A stretch of DNA of 64,000 bases from Agromyces marinus (lineage in GTDB: Bacteria; Actinomycetota; Actinomycetes; Actinomycetales; Microbacteriaceae), in the NCBI RefSeq assembly GCF_021442325.1, contig NZ_CP087879.1:1984001-2048000 (forward strand), read 5' to 3'. Within the stretch, counting starts at the first letter, position 1; every line of letters begins with the position of its first letter. Below are positions 17,735-27,176 of this stretch, piece after piece. Below the pieces are notes generated by a model that did not search any database, was not told where the DNA came from, and saw nothing but the letters and a program-made list of their open reading frames with translations. Made by a program: the position numbers and the translations under genes.

Positions 17735-17775
17735 GGTATGCGACGCCGCCCCGCCGGGTATGCGGACGGTATGCG
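17735..17775. promoter_or_regulatory. SARP-type operator B: three GGTATGCG repeats, 22 + 11 bp apart
   Basis: Exact GGTATGCG copies start at 17735, 17757 and 17768, with the same 22 then 11 bp spacing as operator A. The surrounding bases differ between the two arrays, so the repeats look selected rather than merely copied. On the lipoprotein strand CAACGT stands nine bases after the last repeat, matching CACCGT at operator A. Confidence 0.8.
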
Positions 17776-17850
17776 GCGGCGCACCGAAGGTCGGCGCTGC
17801 ACGGCACGCACCGCGTCGTCCAGCTCGAGGCACGATCGCCCCTGGGGGGT

Positions 17851-18609
17851 TCAGCCCTGCGCCGCCGCCGCGATCGCGTCGACCACCGTCGCGGCATCCG
17901 TCGCATCGAACGCGTCGATGCCGCCGCCGGGGCCGCCCGCACCGCGGGTGACGCTGCGCCGCGCCGACAGGTGGACCGCATCGACCCCGGCGCTCGCGAG
18001 TTCGGGGATGTCGGCGACGCGCACGCCGCCGCCCGCCATGACCTCGACCGTGTCCCCGACCGCGGCGTGCATCGCGGCGAGCCCCGGCAGGCCCGCACGG
18101 CAGTCGGGCGCGCCGCCCGAGGTGAGCACACGGCGCACGCCGAGCGCGGGCAGCGACGCGACCGCGGCGACCGGGTCGGCCGCGGCATCCACGACCCGGT
18201 GCACGGTCACATCGGCCGCCCCTGCGGCCTCGATCCAGCGCGCGATCGCGTCGGCGTCGAGCGTGCCGTCCTCGCGCATCGCGCCGACGACGACGCCGTC
18301 GGCGCCCGCGCGCACGGCCGCGCGGATGTCGCGCTCGACGCCCGCGACCTCGTCGGCGTCGTAGACGAACCCGCCGCCGCGCGGGCGCACGAGCACGTGC
18401 ACGAACCCCGTGACGGATGCCGCGGCCGCGGCCTCCACGGCCGCCTCGACGAGCCCGGCCGACGGCGTCAGCCCGCCGAGCGCGAGCGCCTGGCAGAGCT
18501 CGACCCGGGCGGCGCCCGCTTCGAGGGCGATGCGCACGCCCGCGGCATCCTGGACGGCGATCTCGACGGGGAGGTTCTGCTTCGGCACGACGGACACGCT
18601 ACCGCTCAC
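17851..18609 (-). CDS. cutC: CutC-family copper homeostasis protein
   Basis: 252-residue TIM-barrel protein. It shows the family marks VEIAVQDAAG, ARVELCQAL.LGGLTPS near the N-terminus, HVLVRPR, VTVHRVVDA and VLTSGG. CutC was linked to copper tolerance in E. coli and the enzymatic role is unsettled. The GTG at 18607-18609 starts the frame, and a second GTG four codons on is possible. No partner gene. It lies downstream of the ilvC terminator on the same strand. Confidence 0.88.
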   Translation of the reverse strand: MSGSVSVVPKQNLPVEIAVQDAAGVRIALEAGAARVELCQALALGGLTPSAGLVEAAVEAAAAASVTGFVHVLVRPRGGGFVYDADEVAGVERDIRAAVRAGADGVVVGAMREDGTLDADAIARWIEAAGAADVTVHRVVDAAADPVAAVASLPALGVRRVLTSGGAPDCRAGLPGLAAMHAAVGDTVEVMAGGGVRVADIPELASAGVDAVHLSARRSVTRGAGGPGGGIDAFDATDAATVVDAIAAAAQG

Positions 18610-18626
18610 GCGGCCGGATGACGCCG

Positions 18627-18658
18627 ATGGCGGGGCCGGCCGGAGCCGGCCCCGCCAT
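18627..18658. terminator. Hairpin terminator after ilvC
   Basis: A perfect 14-bp stem ATGGCGGGGCCGGC / GCCGGCCCCGCCAT with loop CGGA, 24 bases past the ilvC stop and before cutC. No T-run. Confidence 0.75.
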
Positions 18659-18681
18659 GCGGAGCGTGCAGGACGCGAGCG

Positions 18682-19779
<1,098 letters not shown>

Positions 19780-20289
19780 TCAGTTCTTGAAGACGCGTTC
19801 GGTGATGGACTTGCCGCCGCGCCCGATGGCGAGCAGGCCCGACTGGGCGATCTCCTTGATGCCGTACGGTTCGAGGACCTTCAGCAGCGCGTTGGTCTTG
19901 CCGGAGTCGCCGGTGACCTCGATCACGAGCGCGTCGGTCGACACGTCGACGACGCGCGCACGGAAGAGGTTGACCGCTTCGAGCACCTGGGAGCGCGTGG
20001 TGTTGTCGACGCGCACCTTGATGAGCAGGTGCTCGCGCTGCACCGACTGCGCCGGGTCGAGCTCGACGATCTTGATCACGTTGACGAGCTTGTTCAACTG
20101 CTTGGTGACCTGCTCGAGCGGCAGGTCCTCGACGTCGACCACCACGGTGATGCGGCTGAGGCCGTCGATCTCGGAGTGGCCGACCGCGAGCGACTCGATG
20201 TTGAAGCCGCGACGCGCGAAGAGCCCGGCGACGCGGGTCAGCAGGCCCGGCTTGTCCTCGACGAGGAGGGAGAGCACGTGGGTCGACAT
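19780..20289 (-). CDS. ilvN: Acetolactate synthase small (regulatory) subunit
   Basis: 169 residues, normal length. The N-terminal ACT domain reads HVLSLLVEDKPGLLTRVAGLFARRGFNIES, and the C-terminal domain ends in GRGGKSITERVF. It binds IlvB and gives valine feedback inhibition. The start is one base away from the ilvB stop, so the two subunits are translated together. Confidence 0.95.
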   Translation of the reverse strand: MSTHVLSLLVEDKPGLLTRVAGLFARRGFNIESLAVGHSEIDGLSRITVVVDVEDLPLEQVTKQLNKLVNVIKIVELDPAQSVQREHLLIKVRVDNTTRSQVLEAVNLFRARVVDVSTDALVIEVTGDSGKTNALLKVLEPYGIKEIAQSGLLAIGRGGKSITERVFKN

Positions 20290-20290
20290 G

Positions 20291-22099
20291 TCAGTCCCCT
20301 TCTTCGAATGCCGGCGCGTGGTCTCGCGCGTACTGGATGTAGGAGTTCGACACGCCCTGCGGCACCATCGGCCACACCATGGCGTCGGCCGAGACGACGA
20401 AGTCGATCACGACGGGGCGGTCGTTCGTCTCGAGCGCGAGCTTGATCGCGGCGTCGACCTCCTCCTCCTTCGTCACGCGGATGCCGAGCGCGCCGTACGC
20501 CTCCGCCATCTTCACGAAGTCGGGGACGCGGACCGTGTCGTGCCCCGTGTTGAGGTCGGTGTTGGAGTACCGGCCGTCGTAGAACAGGGTCTGCCACTGG
20601 CGCACCATGCCGAGCGAGGAGTTGTTGATGACCGCGACCTTGATCGGGATCTCGTTCAGGGTGCAGGTCGCGAGTTCCTGGTTGGTCATCTGGAAGCAGC
20701 CGTCGCCGTCGATCGCCCACACGTGGCGGTGCGGTTCGGCGACCTTCGCGCCCATGGCCGCGGGAACCGAGTAGCCCATGGTGCCCGCGCCGCCCGAGTT
20801 CAGCCACGAGTTCGGCCGCTCGTACTTGATGAACTGCGCCGCCCACATCTGGTGCTGGCCGACGCCCGCGGCGTAGACGCCCTCGGGGCCCGTGAGCTCG
20901 CCGATGCGCTGGATCACGTACTGCGGTGCGAGCAGGCCGTCGGAGGTCGGTGAGAACCCGAGCGGGTACTCGGCGCGGAGGCCGTCGAGCGTGGCCCACC
21001 ACTCCGTCAGGTCGGGGGTGGTGGTCGCGGCGACCTCGCGGTACGAGGCGAGCAGGTCGACGAGCACCTCCTTCGCGTCGCCGACGATCGGCACGTCGGC
21101 CGACCGGATCTTGCCGATCTCCGCCGGGTCGATGTCGACGTGCACGACCTTGGCGTCCGGCGCGAAGAGCGCGGCCTTGCCGGTCACGCGGTCGTCGAAC
21201 CGGGCGCCGAGCACGACGAGGAGGTCGGATTCCTGGAGCGCGAGCACCGCGGGAACGGTGCCGTGCATGCCCGGCATGCCGAGGTGCTGCCGGTGCGAGT
21301 CCGGGAAGGCGCCGCGCGCCATGAGCGTGGTCACGACCGGTGCATCGGTCGCCTCCGCGAACGCGACGAGTTCGTCGCTGGCTCCGGCGCGGATGACGCC
21401 GCCGCCGACGTAGAGCACGGGGCGCTGGGCCTCGGCGATGAGCTGCGCCGCGGCGAGCACCTGCTTGCCGTGTGCCTTCGTGGTGGGGCGGTACCCGGGC
21501 AGGTCGAGCTTGGGCGGCCACGAGAACGCGAACTTCGCCTGCTGGGCGTCCTTGGTGATGTCGACGAGCACCGGGCCGGGGCGACCGGTGGTCGCGATAT
21601 GCACGGCCGCCGCGATCGTCGCCGGGATCTCCTCGGCGGTCTTCACGAGGAAGGAGTGCTTCGTGATCGGCATCGTGATGCCGACGATGTCGGCCTCCTG
21701 GAAGGCGTCGGTGCCCATCAGGTTCGAGAACACCTGGCCGGTGATCGCGAGCAGCGGCACCGAATCCATGTGCGCGTCGGCGATCGCGGTGACGAGGTTC
21801 GTCGCTCCCGGCCCCGAGGTCGCGATCGCGACGCCGAGCTTTCCGCTCGAGGAGGCGTACCCCTCGGCGGCGTGCCCGGCGCCCTGCTCGTGGCGCACGA
21901 GGATGTGGCGCAGCTTGCGGCTGTCGAGCAGCGGGTCGTACACCGGGAGGATGGCGCCGCCGGGGAGCCCGAACACGTCGGTGATGCCGATGAGTTCGAG
22001 CGAGCGGACGACCGCCTCGGCTCCGGTGAGCATCTCGGGCGCACCCTGGGACTGGGACAGGGTGGCGGGCGATGGCACGGGACTGGATTCCGTGGGCAT
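20291..22099 (-). CDS. ilvB: Acetolactate synthase large (catalytic) subunit
   Basis: TPP- and FAD-dependent enzyme joining two pyruvates, or pyruvate and 2-ketobutyrate. About 602 residues. Visible features: [13 protein letters not shown] near the N-terminus, the catalytic Glu in [14 protein letters not shown], the FAD region, and the TPP-Mg motif [15 protein letters not shown]...[11 protein letters not shown] prefer the ATG at 22097-22099 because AGGA lies five bases upstream. The ATG at 22114 has no such site. Confidence 0.94.
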   Translation of the reverse strand: MPTESSPVPSPATLSQSQGAPEMLTGAEAVVRSLELIGITDVFGLPGGAILPVYDPLLDSRKLRHILVRHEQGAGHAAEGYASSSGKLGVAIATSGPGATNLVTAIADAHMDSVPLLAITGQVFSNLMGTDAFQEADIVGITMPITKHSFLVKTAEEIPATIAAAVHIATTGRPGPVLVDITKDAQQAKFAFSWPPKLDLPGYRPTTKAHGKQVLAAAQLIAEAQRPVLYVGGGVIRAGASDELVAFAEATDAPVVTTLMARGAFPDSHRQHLGMPGMHGTVPAVLALQESDLLVVLGARFDDRVTGKAALFAPDAKVVHVDIDPAEIGKIRSADVPIVGDAKEVLVDLLASYREVAATTTPDLTEWWATLDGLRAEYPLGFSPTSDGLLAPQYVIQRIGELTGPEGVYAAGVGQHQMWAAQFIKYERPNSWLNSGGAGTMGYSVPAAMGAKVAEPHRHVWAIDGDGCFQMTNQELATCTLNEIPIKVAVINNSSLGMVRQWQTLFYDGRYSNTDLNTGHDTVRVPDFVKMAEAYGALGIRVTKEEEVDAAIKLALETNDRPVVIDFVVSADAMVWPMVPQGVSNSYIQYARDHAPAFEEGD

Positions 22100-22146
22100 T
22101 CGATTCCTGTTCATGGAGATGGTGGGTTCGGGACGGCGAAGCCGGC

Positions 22147-23841
22147 TCAGCCCGTGGTCGCGCCTTCGGCTGCGGAACGGGCGAGCTTGGAGTACTTCGC
22201 GAGGACGCCTCGGGTGTAGCGCGGGGGAAGCGGCGCCCAGCCTTCGCGGCGGGCAGCCAGCTCGGTCTCGTCGACCAGTAGGTCGATGGAACGAGCCGCG
22301 ATATCGACCCGAATGAGATCACCATCGCGCACGAGGGCGATCGGACCTGCGTCCACCGCCTCGGGTGCCAGATGGCCGATGCACAGGCCGGTTGTGCCGC
22401 CTGAGAATCGACCGTCCGTCAAGAGTAGTACATCTTTTCCGAGCCCGGCGCCCTTGATGGCGGCGGTGATCGCCAGCATCTCGCGCATGCCCGGGCCGCC
22501 CTTGGGACCCTCGTAGCGGATGACGACGACGTCGCCGTGCGTGATCTCGCCGTTCGTGAGCGCGTCCATCGCGCTGCGCTCGCGTTCGAACACGCGCGCG
22601 GGGCCCTCGAAGACGGCCGCGTCGAACCCGGCGGTCTTCACGACCGCGCCCTCGGGCGCGAGCGACCCGTGCAGGATCGTCAGCCCGCCCGTCTCGTGGA
22701 TGGGGTCGTCGAGCGTGTGCAGGACCTCGCCGTCGAGACCCGGAAGGTCCATCTCCTCGAGGTTCTCGCGCATGGTGCGGCCCGTCACGGTGAGCACGTC
22801 GCCGTGCAGGAGGCCCGCGTCGAGGAGGGCCTTCATGAGCACGGGCACTCCGCCGCGGCGGTCGACGTCGTTCATGACGTACTTGCCGAAGGGCTTGAGG
22901 TCGCCGATGTGCGGCACCTTCGAGCCGATGCGGTTGAAGTCGTCGAGCGTGAGGTCGACCTCGGCCTCGCGTGCGATCGCGAGCAGGTGCAGCACGATGT
23001 TCGTCGAGCCGCCGAGGGCCATGCCGACCGCGATGGCGTTCTCGAACGCCTCCTTGGTGAGGATCTGCCGTGCCGTGATGCCCTGCTTCAGGAGGTTCAC
23101 GACCGCCTCGCCCGAGCGGTGGGCGTAGTAGTCGCGACGACGGTCGGCCGAGGCCGGCGAGGCCGAACCCGGCAGCGAGAGGCCGAGCGCCTCGGCGACC
23201 GAGGCCATGGTGTTCGCGGTGTACATGCCGCCGCAGGCACCCTCGCCGGGCGCGAACGCGCACTCGATGCGCTTGGCGTCCTCTTCGCTCATCTTGCCGG
23301 CCTTGACCGCGCCGACGGCCTCGAACGAGTCGATGATCGTGATGTCCTTCTCGGTGCCGTCCGAGAGCCGCACCCAGCCGGGTGCGATCGAGCCCGCGTA
23401 GAGGAACACCGACGCCAGGTCGAGTCGCGCGGCGGCCATGAGCATGCCGGGGATCGACTTGTCGCAGCCCGCGAGCAGCACCGACCCGTCGAGCCGCTCG
23501 GCCTGCATGACGACCTCGACCGAGTCGGCGATGACCTCGCGCGAGACGAGCGAGAAGTGCATGCCCTCGTGGCCCATCGAGATGCCGTCGGAGACGGACA
23601 CCGTGCCGAACTGCAGCGGGTACCCGCCGCCGCTGTGCACGCCCTCCTTCGCGGCCTGCGCGAGGCGGCCGAGCGAGAGGTTGCAGGGCGTGATCTCGTT
23701 CCACGACGACGCGATGCCGACCTGGGGCTTGTCCCAGTCCGCGTCACCCATGCCGACCGCGCGGAGCATGCCCCGGCTGGTGGTGGCCTCGATGCCATCC
23801 GTGACGACGCGACTGCGGGGCTTGGGATCGATCTCCGACAT
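22147..23841 (-). CDS. ilvD: Dihydroxy-acid dehydratase
   Basis: Third step of valine and isoleucine synthesis, an Fe-S enzyme of 564 residues. The cluster cysteines are seen in [22 protein letters not shown] and [12 protein letters not shown]. The C-terminal [19 protein letters not shown] is the family signature. The ATG at 23839-23841 (MSEIDPKP) is preferred over an in-frame Met 21 codons earlier because it matches the usual family length. It is the first gene of ilvD-ilvB-ilvN-ilvC. I see no leader peptide or T-box in front of it. Confidence 0.95.
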   Translation of the reverse strand: MSEIDPKPRSRVVTDGIEATTSRGMLRAVGMGDADWDKPQVGIASSWNEITPCNLSLGRLAQAAKEGVHSGGGYPLQFGTVSVSDGISMGHEGMHFSLVSREVIADSVEVVMQAERLDGSVLLAGCDKSIPGMLMAAARLDLASVFLYAGSIAPGWVRLSDGTEKDITIIDSFEAVGAVKAGKMSEEDAKRIECAFAPGEGACGGMYTANTMASVAEALGLSLPGSASPASADRRRDYYAHRSGEAVVNLLKQGITARQILTKEAFENAIAVGMALGGSTNIVLHLLAIAREAEVDLTLDDFNRIGSKVPHIGDLKPFGKYVMNDVDRRGGVPVLMKALLDAGLLHGDVLTVTGRTMRENLEEMDLPGLDGEVLHTLDDPIHETGGLTILHGSLAPEGAVVKTAGFDAAVFEGPARVFERERSAMDALTNGEITHGDVVVIRYEGPKGGPGMREMLAITAAIKGAGLGKDVLLLTDGRFSGGTTGLCIGHLAPEAVDAGPIALVRDGDLIRVDIAARSIDLLVDETELAARREGWAPLPPRYTRGVLAKYSKLARSAAEGATTG

Positions 23842-23946
23842 GGGGTCGAGTCTACGGGCCGCGCGGAGCCGGTTTCGTCGCGGCGACGGCGACGCCGGAG
23901 GCATCCGCTCGCCGCCGCGTCAGGTCGACCGTACCGGTCGCGACGC

Positions 23947-26172
23947 TCAACGGGAGGCGTCGCGGGCGTCGGCGAGCAGTTCGAGGAGCTCGGCCACGTC
24001 GTCGGGCCCGTTCAGCCGGTACGCGGCGAGGGACTTGCCCTGCCCGACCTTCACCCCGACGTCCGGGCCCTCGAGGATCGCGAAGGCATCCTCGTCGGTG
24101 ACGTCGTCGCCGATGTAGAGGACGACGTCGGCGCCCGCGTGCTGGCGGAGGCGGATGAGCGCCTCGCCCTTGTCGCTGGCCCGCACGGCGAACTCGAGCA
24201 CGTTCTTGCCCGTCCGCGTCGCGAGACCCGGCAGCGCCTGCTCGACCTGATCGCGCGCGCTGCGCTGCAGCGCGGCGCCGGCGCTCGCACCGAGCTTGCG
24301 CGTGTGCAGGGCGATCCCGGCCGGCTTGCGCTCGACCCAGGCGCCGTCCGAAGCGGATGCCGCGGACTCGACGATCTCGATGAGCTCACCCAGCCGGGCC
24401 AGCTCGCCCTCGCGCAGGTCGATGGTCACTCCCCCGGCGTCCAGCTGCAGCTCGACCCCGTGGGATCCGCTCAGCAGCGCGGCGACGGGGGGCGACGCGA
24501 CCTCCTTCAGGCTGTCGAGGGCCCGGCCGGACACGAGCGCGACGCGCGTGTCCTCGTGTTCGGACATGCGCTCGATCGCGGCGCGCGCCCGGTCGGTGGC
24601 CCGCGCGTCCTCTGGGCGGTCCACGAGCGGTGCGAGGGTCCCGTCGAAGTCGAGCGCGACCAGCAGGCGCGGGGTCTGCGCGAGTCGCGACACCGCGCCC
24701 CGCAGCGCGTCGGAGACGCCGCCGGGGATCTTCCCCACGCCCGTGAGGGTCTCGAGGAACGTCGCGGACCAGTTCGCGACGTCGTTCTCGATCACGCGCC
24801 GGCGCAGCGCGCGCATGCGGCGCGCCCGCTCGCGCGGGGGCATGTTCACGGCCTCGACCATCGCGTCCTTCAGGCCCTCGATGTCGTGGGGGTTGACGAG
24901 CACCGCCTGCCGGAGTTCGTCGGACGCCCCCGTGAACTCGCTGAGCAGGAGCACCCCGTCGTCGTCGTACCGGCTCGCGACGTACTCCTTCGCGACGAGG
25001 TTCATGCCGTCGCGCAGTGCCGTCACGAGCATGACGTCGGCCGCGAGGTAGAGCGCCGCCATCTCCTGGCGCGGGTACCCGTGGTGCAGGTAGGTGATCG
25101 CCGGGTGCCCGAGCGCGGCATGGTCGCCGTTCAGCCGCCCGACCATGAGCTCGATCTCGTCGCGGAGCTGCCGGTAGGTCTCGACGCGTTCGCGCGAAGG
25201 GCTGGCGACCTGCACGAGCGTGGCCTGCTGGACCGACAGCCGCTCGTCGCGGAGCAGCTCGCCGAACGCCTTCATGCGGTGCCGGATGCCCTTGGTGTAG
25301 TCGAGCCGATCGACGCCGAGCATCACGACCTCGGGGTCGCCGAGGCTGCGTCGGATCTCGCGGGCGCGCTGCTGGACCTCGGGCGTGCGGGCGAGCTCCT
25401 CGAACGCGGCCGCGTCGATCGAGATCGGGAAGTGGCGGGCGACGACGTGTCGCATCTCGCCGTCGGCCCCGGGCACCTCGAGCACGGTGCCCCGGGTCTT
25501 GTACCCGAACAGCCGCCGGACCGCGCGCGAGAAGTTGCCGGCGTCGGCCGCGCGCTGGAACCCGATGACGTCGGCGCCGAGCAGCCCGTCGATCACCTGC
25601 CTGCGCCACGGCAGCTGCGAGTAGATCCCGTAGGCGGGGAACGGGATGTGGTTGAAGAAGCCGATGACCAGGTCGGGCCGGCTCTCGCGCAGCATGCGCG
25701 GGACGAGCTGCAACTGGTAGTCCTGCACCCACACGACCGCGCCGGGCGCTGCGACGCGCGCGGCCGTCTCGGCGAACCGTCGGTTGACGCGCACGTAGGC
25801 GTCCCACCACTCGCGGTGGAAGCTCGGCGGCGCGATCACGTCGTGGTAGAGCGGCCAGAGCGTGTCGTTGGAGAACCCCTCGTAGTACTCCTCGAGTTCG
25901 TCCTCCGACAGCGGGACCGGCACGATCGAGATGCCGTCGTGCTCGAACGGGTCGAACTCGCGGTCGGCGACGCCGGCCCAGCCGACCCACGCGCCCTCGT
26001 TCGCGCGCATCACGGGTTCGAGTGCGGTGACGAGGCCACCGGGCGAGACCTTCCAGCGGGTGTCGGCGCCGTCGCCGCCGACGTAGTCGACGGGGAGCCG
26101 GTTCGAGACGACGACCATGTCGTACGTCGTGTCGAAGATCGGGTCCGCCTCGGAGTCGGTTTCGGGCTTCAC
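23947..26172 (-). CDS. Fused trehalose-6-phosphate synthase / phosphatase
   Basis: One 741-residue chain holds both steps of trehalose synthesis. Residues about 15-480 are OtsA-like (glycosyltransferase 20): VVVSNRLPVDY, WKVSPGGLVTAL, WVQDYQLQLVP, and the nucleotide-sugar site GVDRLDYTKGI and ALRDGMNLVAKEY. Residues about 505-741 are OtsB-like (HAD fold): LLVALDFDGTLAPL with the nucleophile Asp, VSGR, and YIGDDVTDEDAF. In most bacteria these are separate genes. The fusion should channel trehalose-6-phosphate. The GTG at 26170-26172 has GGAGG ten bases upstream. It is divergent from the gene at 26264. Confidence 0.93.
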   Translation of the reverse strand: MKPETDSEADPIFDTTYDMVVVSNRLPVDYVGGDGADTRWKVSPGGLVTALEPVMRANEGAWVGWAGVADREFDPFEHDGISIVPVPLSEDELEEYYEGFSNDTLWPLYHDVIAPPSFHREWWDAYVRVNRRFAETAARVAAPGAVVWVQDYQLQLVPRMLRESRPDLVIGFFNHIPFPAYGIYSQLPWRRQVIDGLLGADVIGFQRAADAGNFSRAVRRLFGYKTRGTVLEVPGADGEMRHVVARHFPISIDAAAFEELARTPEVQQRAREIRRSLGDPEVVMLGVDRLDYTKGIRHRMKAFGELLRDERLSVQQATLVQVASPSRERVETYRQLRDEIELMVGRLNGDHAALGHPAITYLHHGYPRQEMAALYLAADVMLVTALRDGMNLVAKEYVASRYDDDGVLLLSEFTGASDELRQAVLVNPHDIEGLKDAMVEAVNMPPRERARRMRALRRRVIENDVANWSATFLETLTGVGKIPGGVSDALRGAVSRLAQTPRLLVALDFDGTLAPLVDRPEDARATDRARAAIERMSEHEDTRVALVSGRALDSLKEVASPPVAALLSGSHGVELQLDAGGVTIDLREGELARLGELIEIVESAASASDGAWVERKPAGIALHTRKLGASAGAALQRSARDQVEQALPGLATRTGKNVLEFAVRASDKGEALIRLRQHAGADVVLYIGDDVTDEDAFAILEGPDVGVKVGQGKSLAAYRLNGPDDVAELLELLADARDASR

Positions 26173-26263
26173 GGCGTCGGATCCTCCTCGCGGGGTGGAT
26201 TTCAGGCTAACAGTCACGTGGTCCCATCCGTTCCCCAGCCGTCGGGGATAGACTTCGAGCCTC

Positions 26264-27118
26264 ATGATCCGCATCGGTATGAGCACCACCTGCGTCTACC
26301 CGCTCGAGCCCGAGCACGCGTTCCGCATCGCCCGGGAGGCCGGCTTCGACGGGGTCGAGGTCATGGTCACCCAGGAGGCCTCGACGCAGTCCCCCGACGT
26401 GCTCCTCGAACTCTCCGAACGCTTCGAGCTGCCGATCCTGTCGATCCATGCGCCGGTGCTGCTGCTCACCCACTTCGTCTGGGGTCGCGATCCGCGCGTG
26501 AAGCTCGCGCGGACCGCGGAGTTGGCGAAGGCGGTGGGTGCCGGCAGCGTCGTCGTGCACCCGCCGTTCCGCTGGCAGGCGAGCTACGCGCTGGAGTTCC
26601 TGCCGATCGTGCGGGAGCTCTCCGAGGAGCACGGCGTCGAGATCGCGGTCGAGAACATGTTCCCGTGGCGCGCCGCCGGGCGGAACGTGAAGGCGTACGC
26701 GCCCGGGTGGGATCCGCGGCAGATGGACTGCGACGCGGTGACCCTCGACTTCTCGCACGCGGCGCTGTCGGGCACCGACAGCATGCAGCTCGCGACCGAC
26801 CTCGGCGACCGGCTGCGCCACGTGCACCTGTGCGACGGGTCCGGGGCGATCGGCGAGGGCCAGATCTTCGACGAGCACCTGCTGCCCGGGCGCGGCCGCG
26901 AGCCGGTCGCCGAGGTGCTTCGCATGCTCGCCGATCAGGGCTGGGGCGGCTCGATCGTCGCCGAGGTCAACACGCGCAAGGCGAAGACCGAGTCCGAACG
27001 CCTCGACCTGCTGCGCGAGACGGCGCTGTTCGCGCGCGAGCACACCGCGATCGCGCCTGCGCACGCCTCGCCGTTCCGCCGCGTGATCGACGCGATCGTG
27101 CCGGGCCGGCACGCCTGA
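26264..27118 (+). CDS. Xylose isomerase-like TIM-barrel protein (sugar phosphate isomerase/epimerase family)
   Basis: 284 residues. The AP endonuclease 2/xylose isomerase-like barrel is visible in RIGMSTTCVYPL, AREAGFDGVEVM, VVVHPPF, VEIAVENMFPWR (metal Glu), TLDFSHAALSG (metal Asp and His), LRHVHLCDGSG and IVAEVNTRKA (metal Glu). The reaction cannot be named, since family members include isomerases, epimerases and dehydratases. It stands alone, divergent from the trehalose gene. Confidence 0.82.
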   Translation: MIRIGMSTTCVYPLEPEHAFRIAREAGFDGVEVMVTQEASTQSPDVLLELSERFELPILSIHAPVLLLTHFVWGRDPRVKLARTAELAKAVGAGSVVVHPPFRWQASYALEFLPIVRELSEEHGVEIAVENMFPWRAAGRNVKAYAPGWDPRQMDCDAVTLDFSHAALSGTDSMQLATDLGDRLRHVHLCDGSGAIGEGQIFDEHLLPGRGREPVAEVLRMLADQGWGGSIVAEVNTRKAKTESERLDLLRETALFAREHTAIAPAHASPFRRVIDAIVPGRHA

Positions 27119-27138
27119 CGCGACGTCGCGACCGTGTC

Positions 27139-27171
27139 CGGCGACGCCGGGCTCGCGGCCCGGCGTCGCCG
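27139..27171. terminator. Two-way terminator hairpin
   Basis: A perfect 14-bp stem CGGCGACGCCGGGC / GCCCGGCGTCGCCG with a five-base loop lies between the convergent barrel protein and YhgE/Pip genes. Confidence 0.78.
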
Positions 27172-27176
27172 TGCGG

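Noticed and set aside
22100-22146. Attenuator leader or T-box before ilvB
   Set aside because: Only 47 bases separate ilvD and ilvB, too short for a leader peptide and alternative stems.
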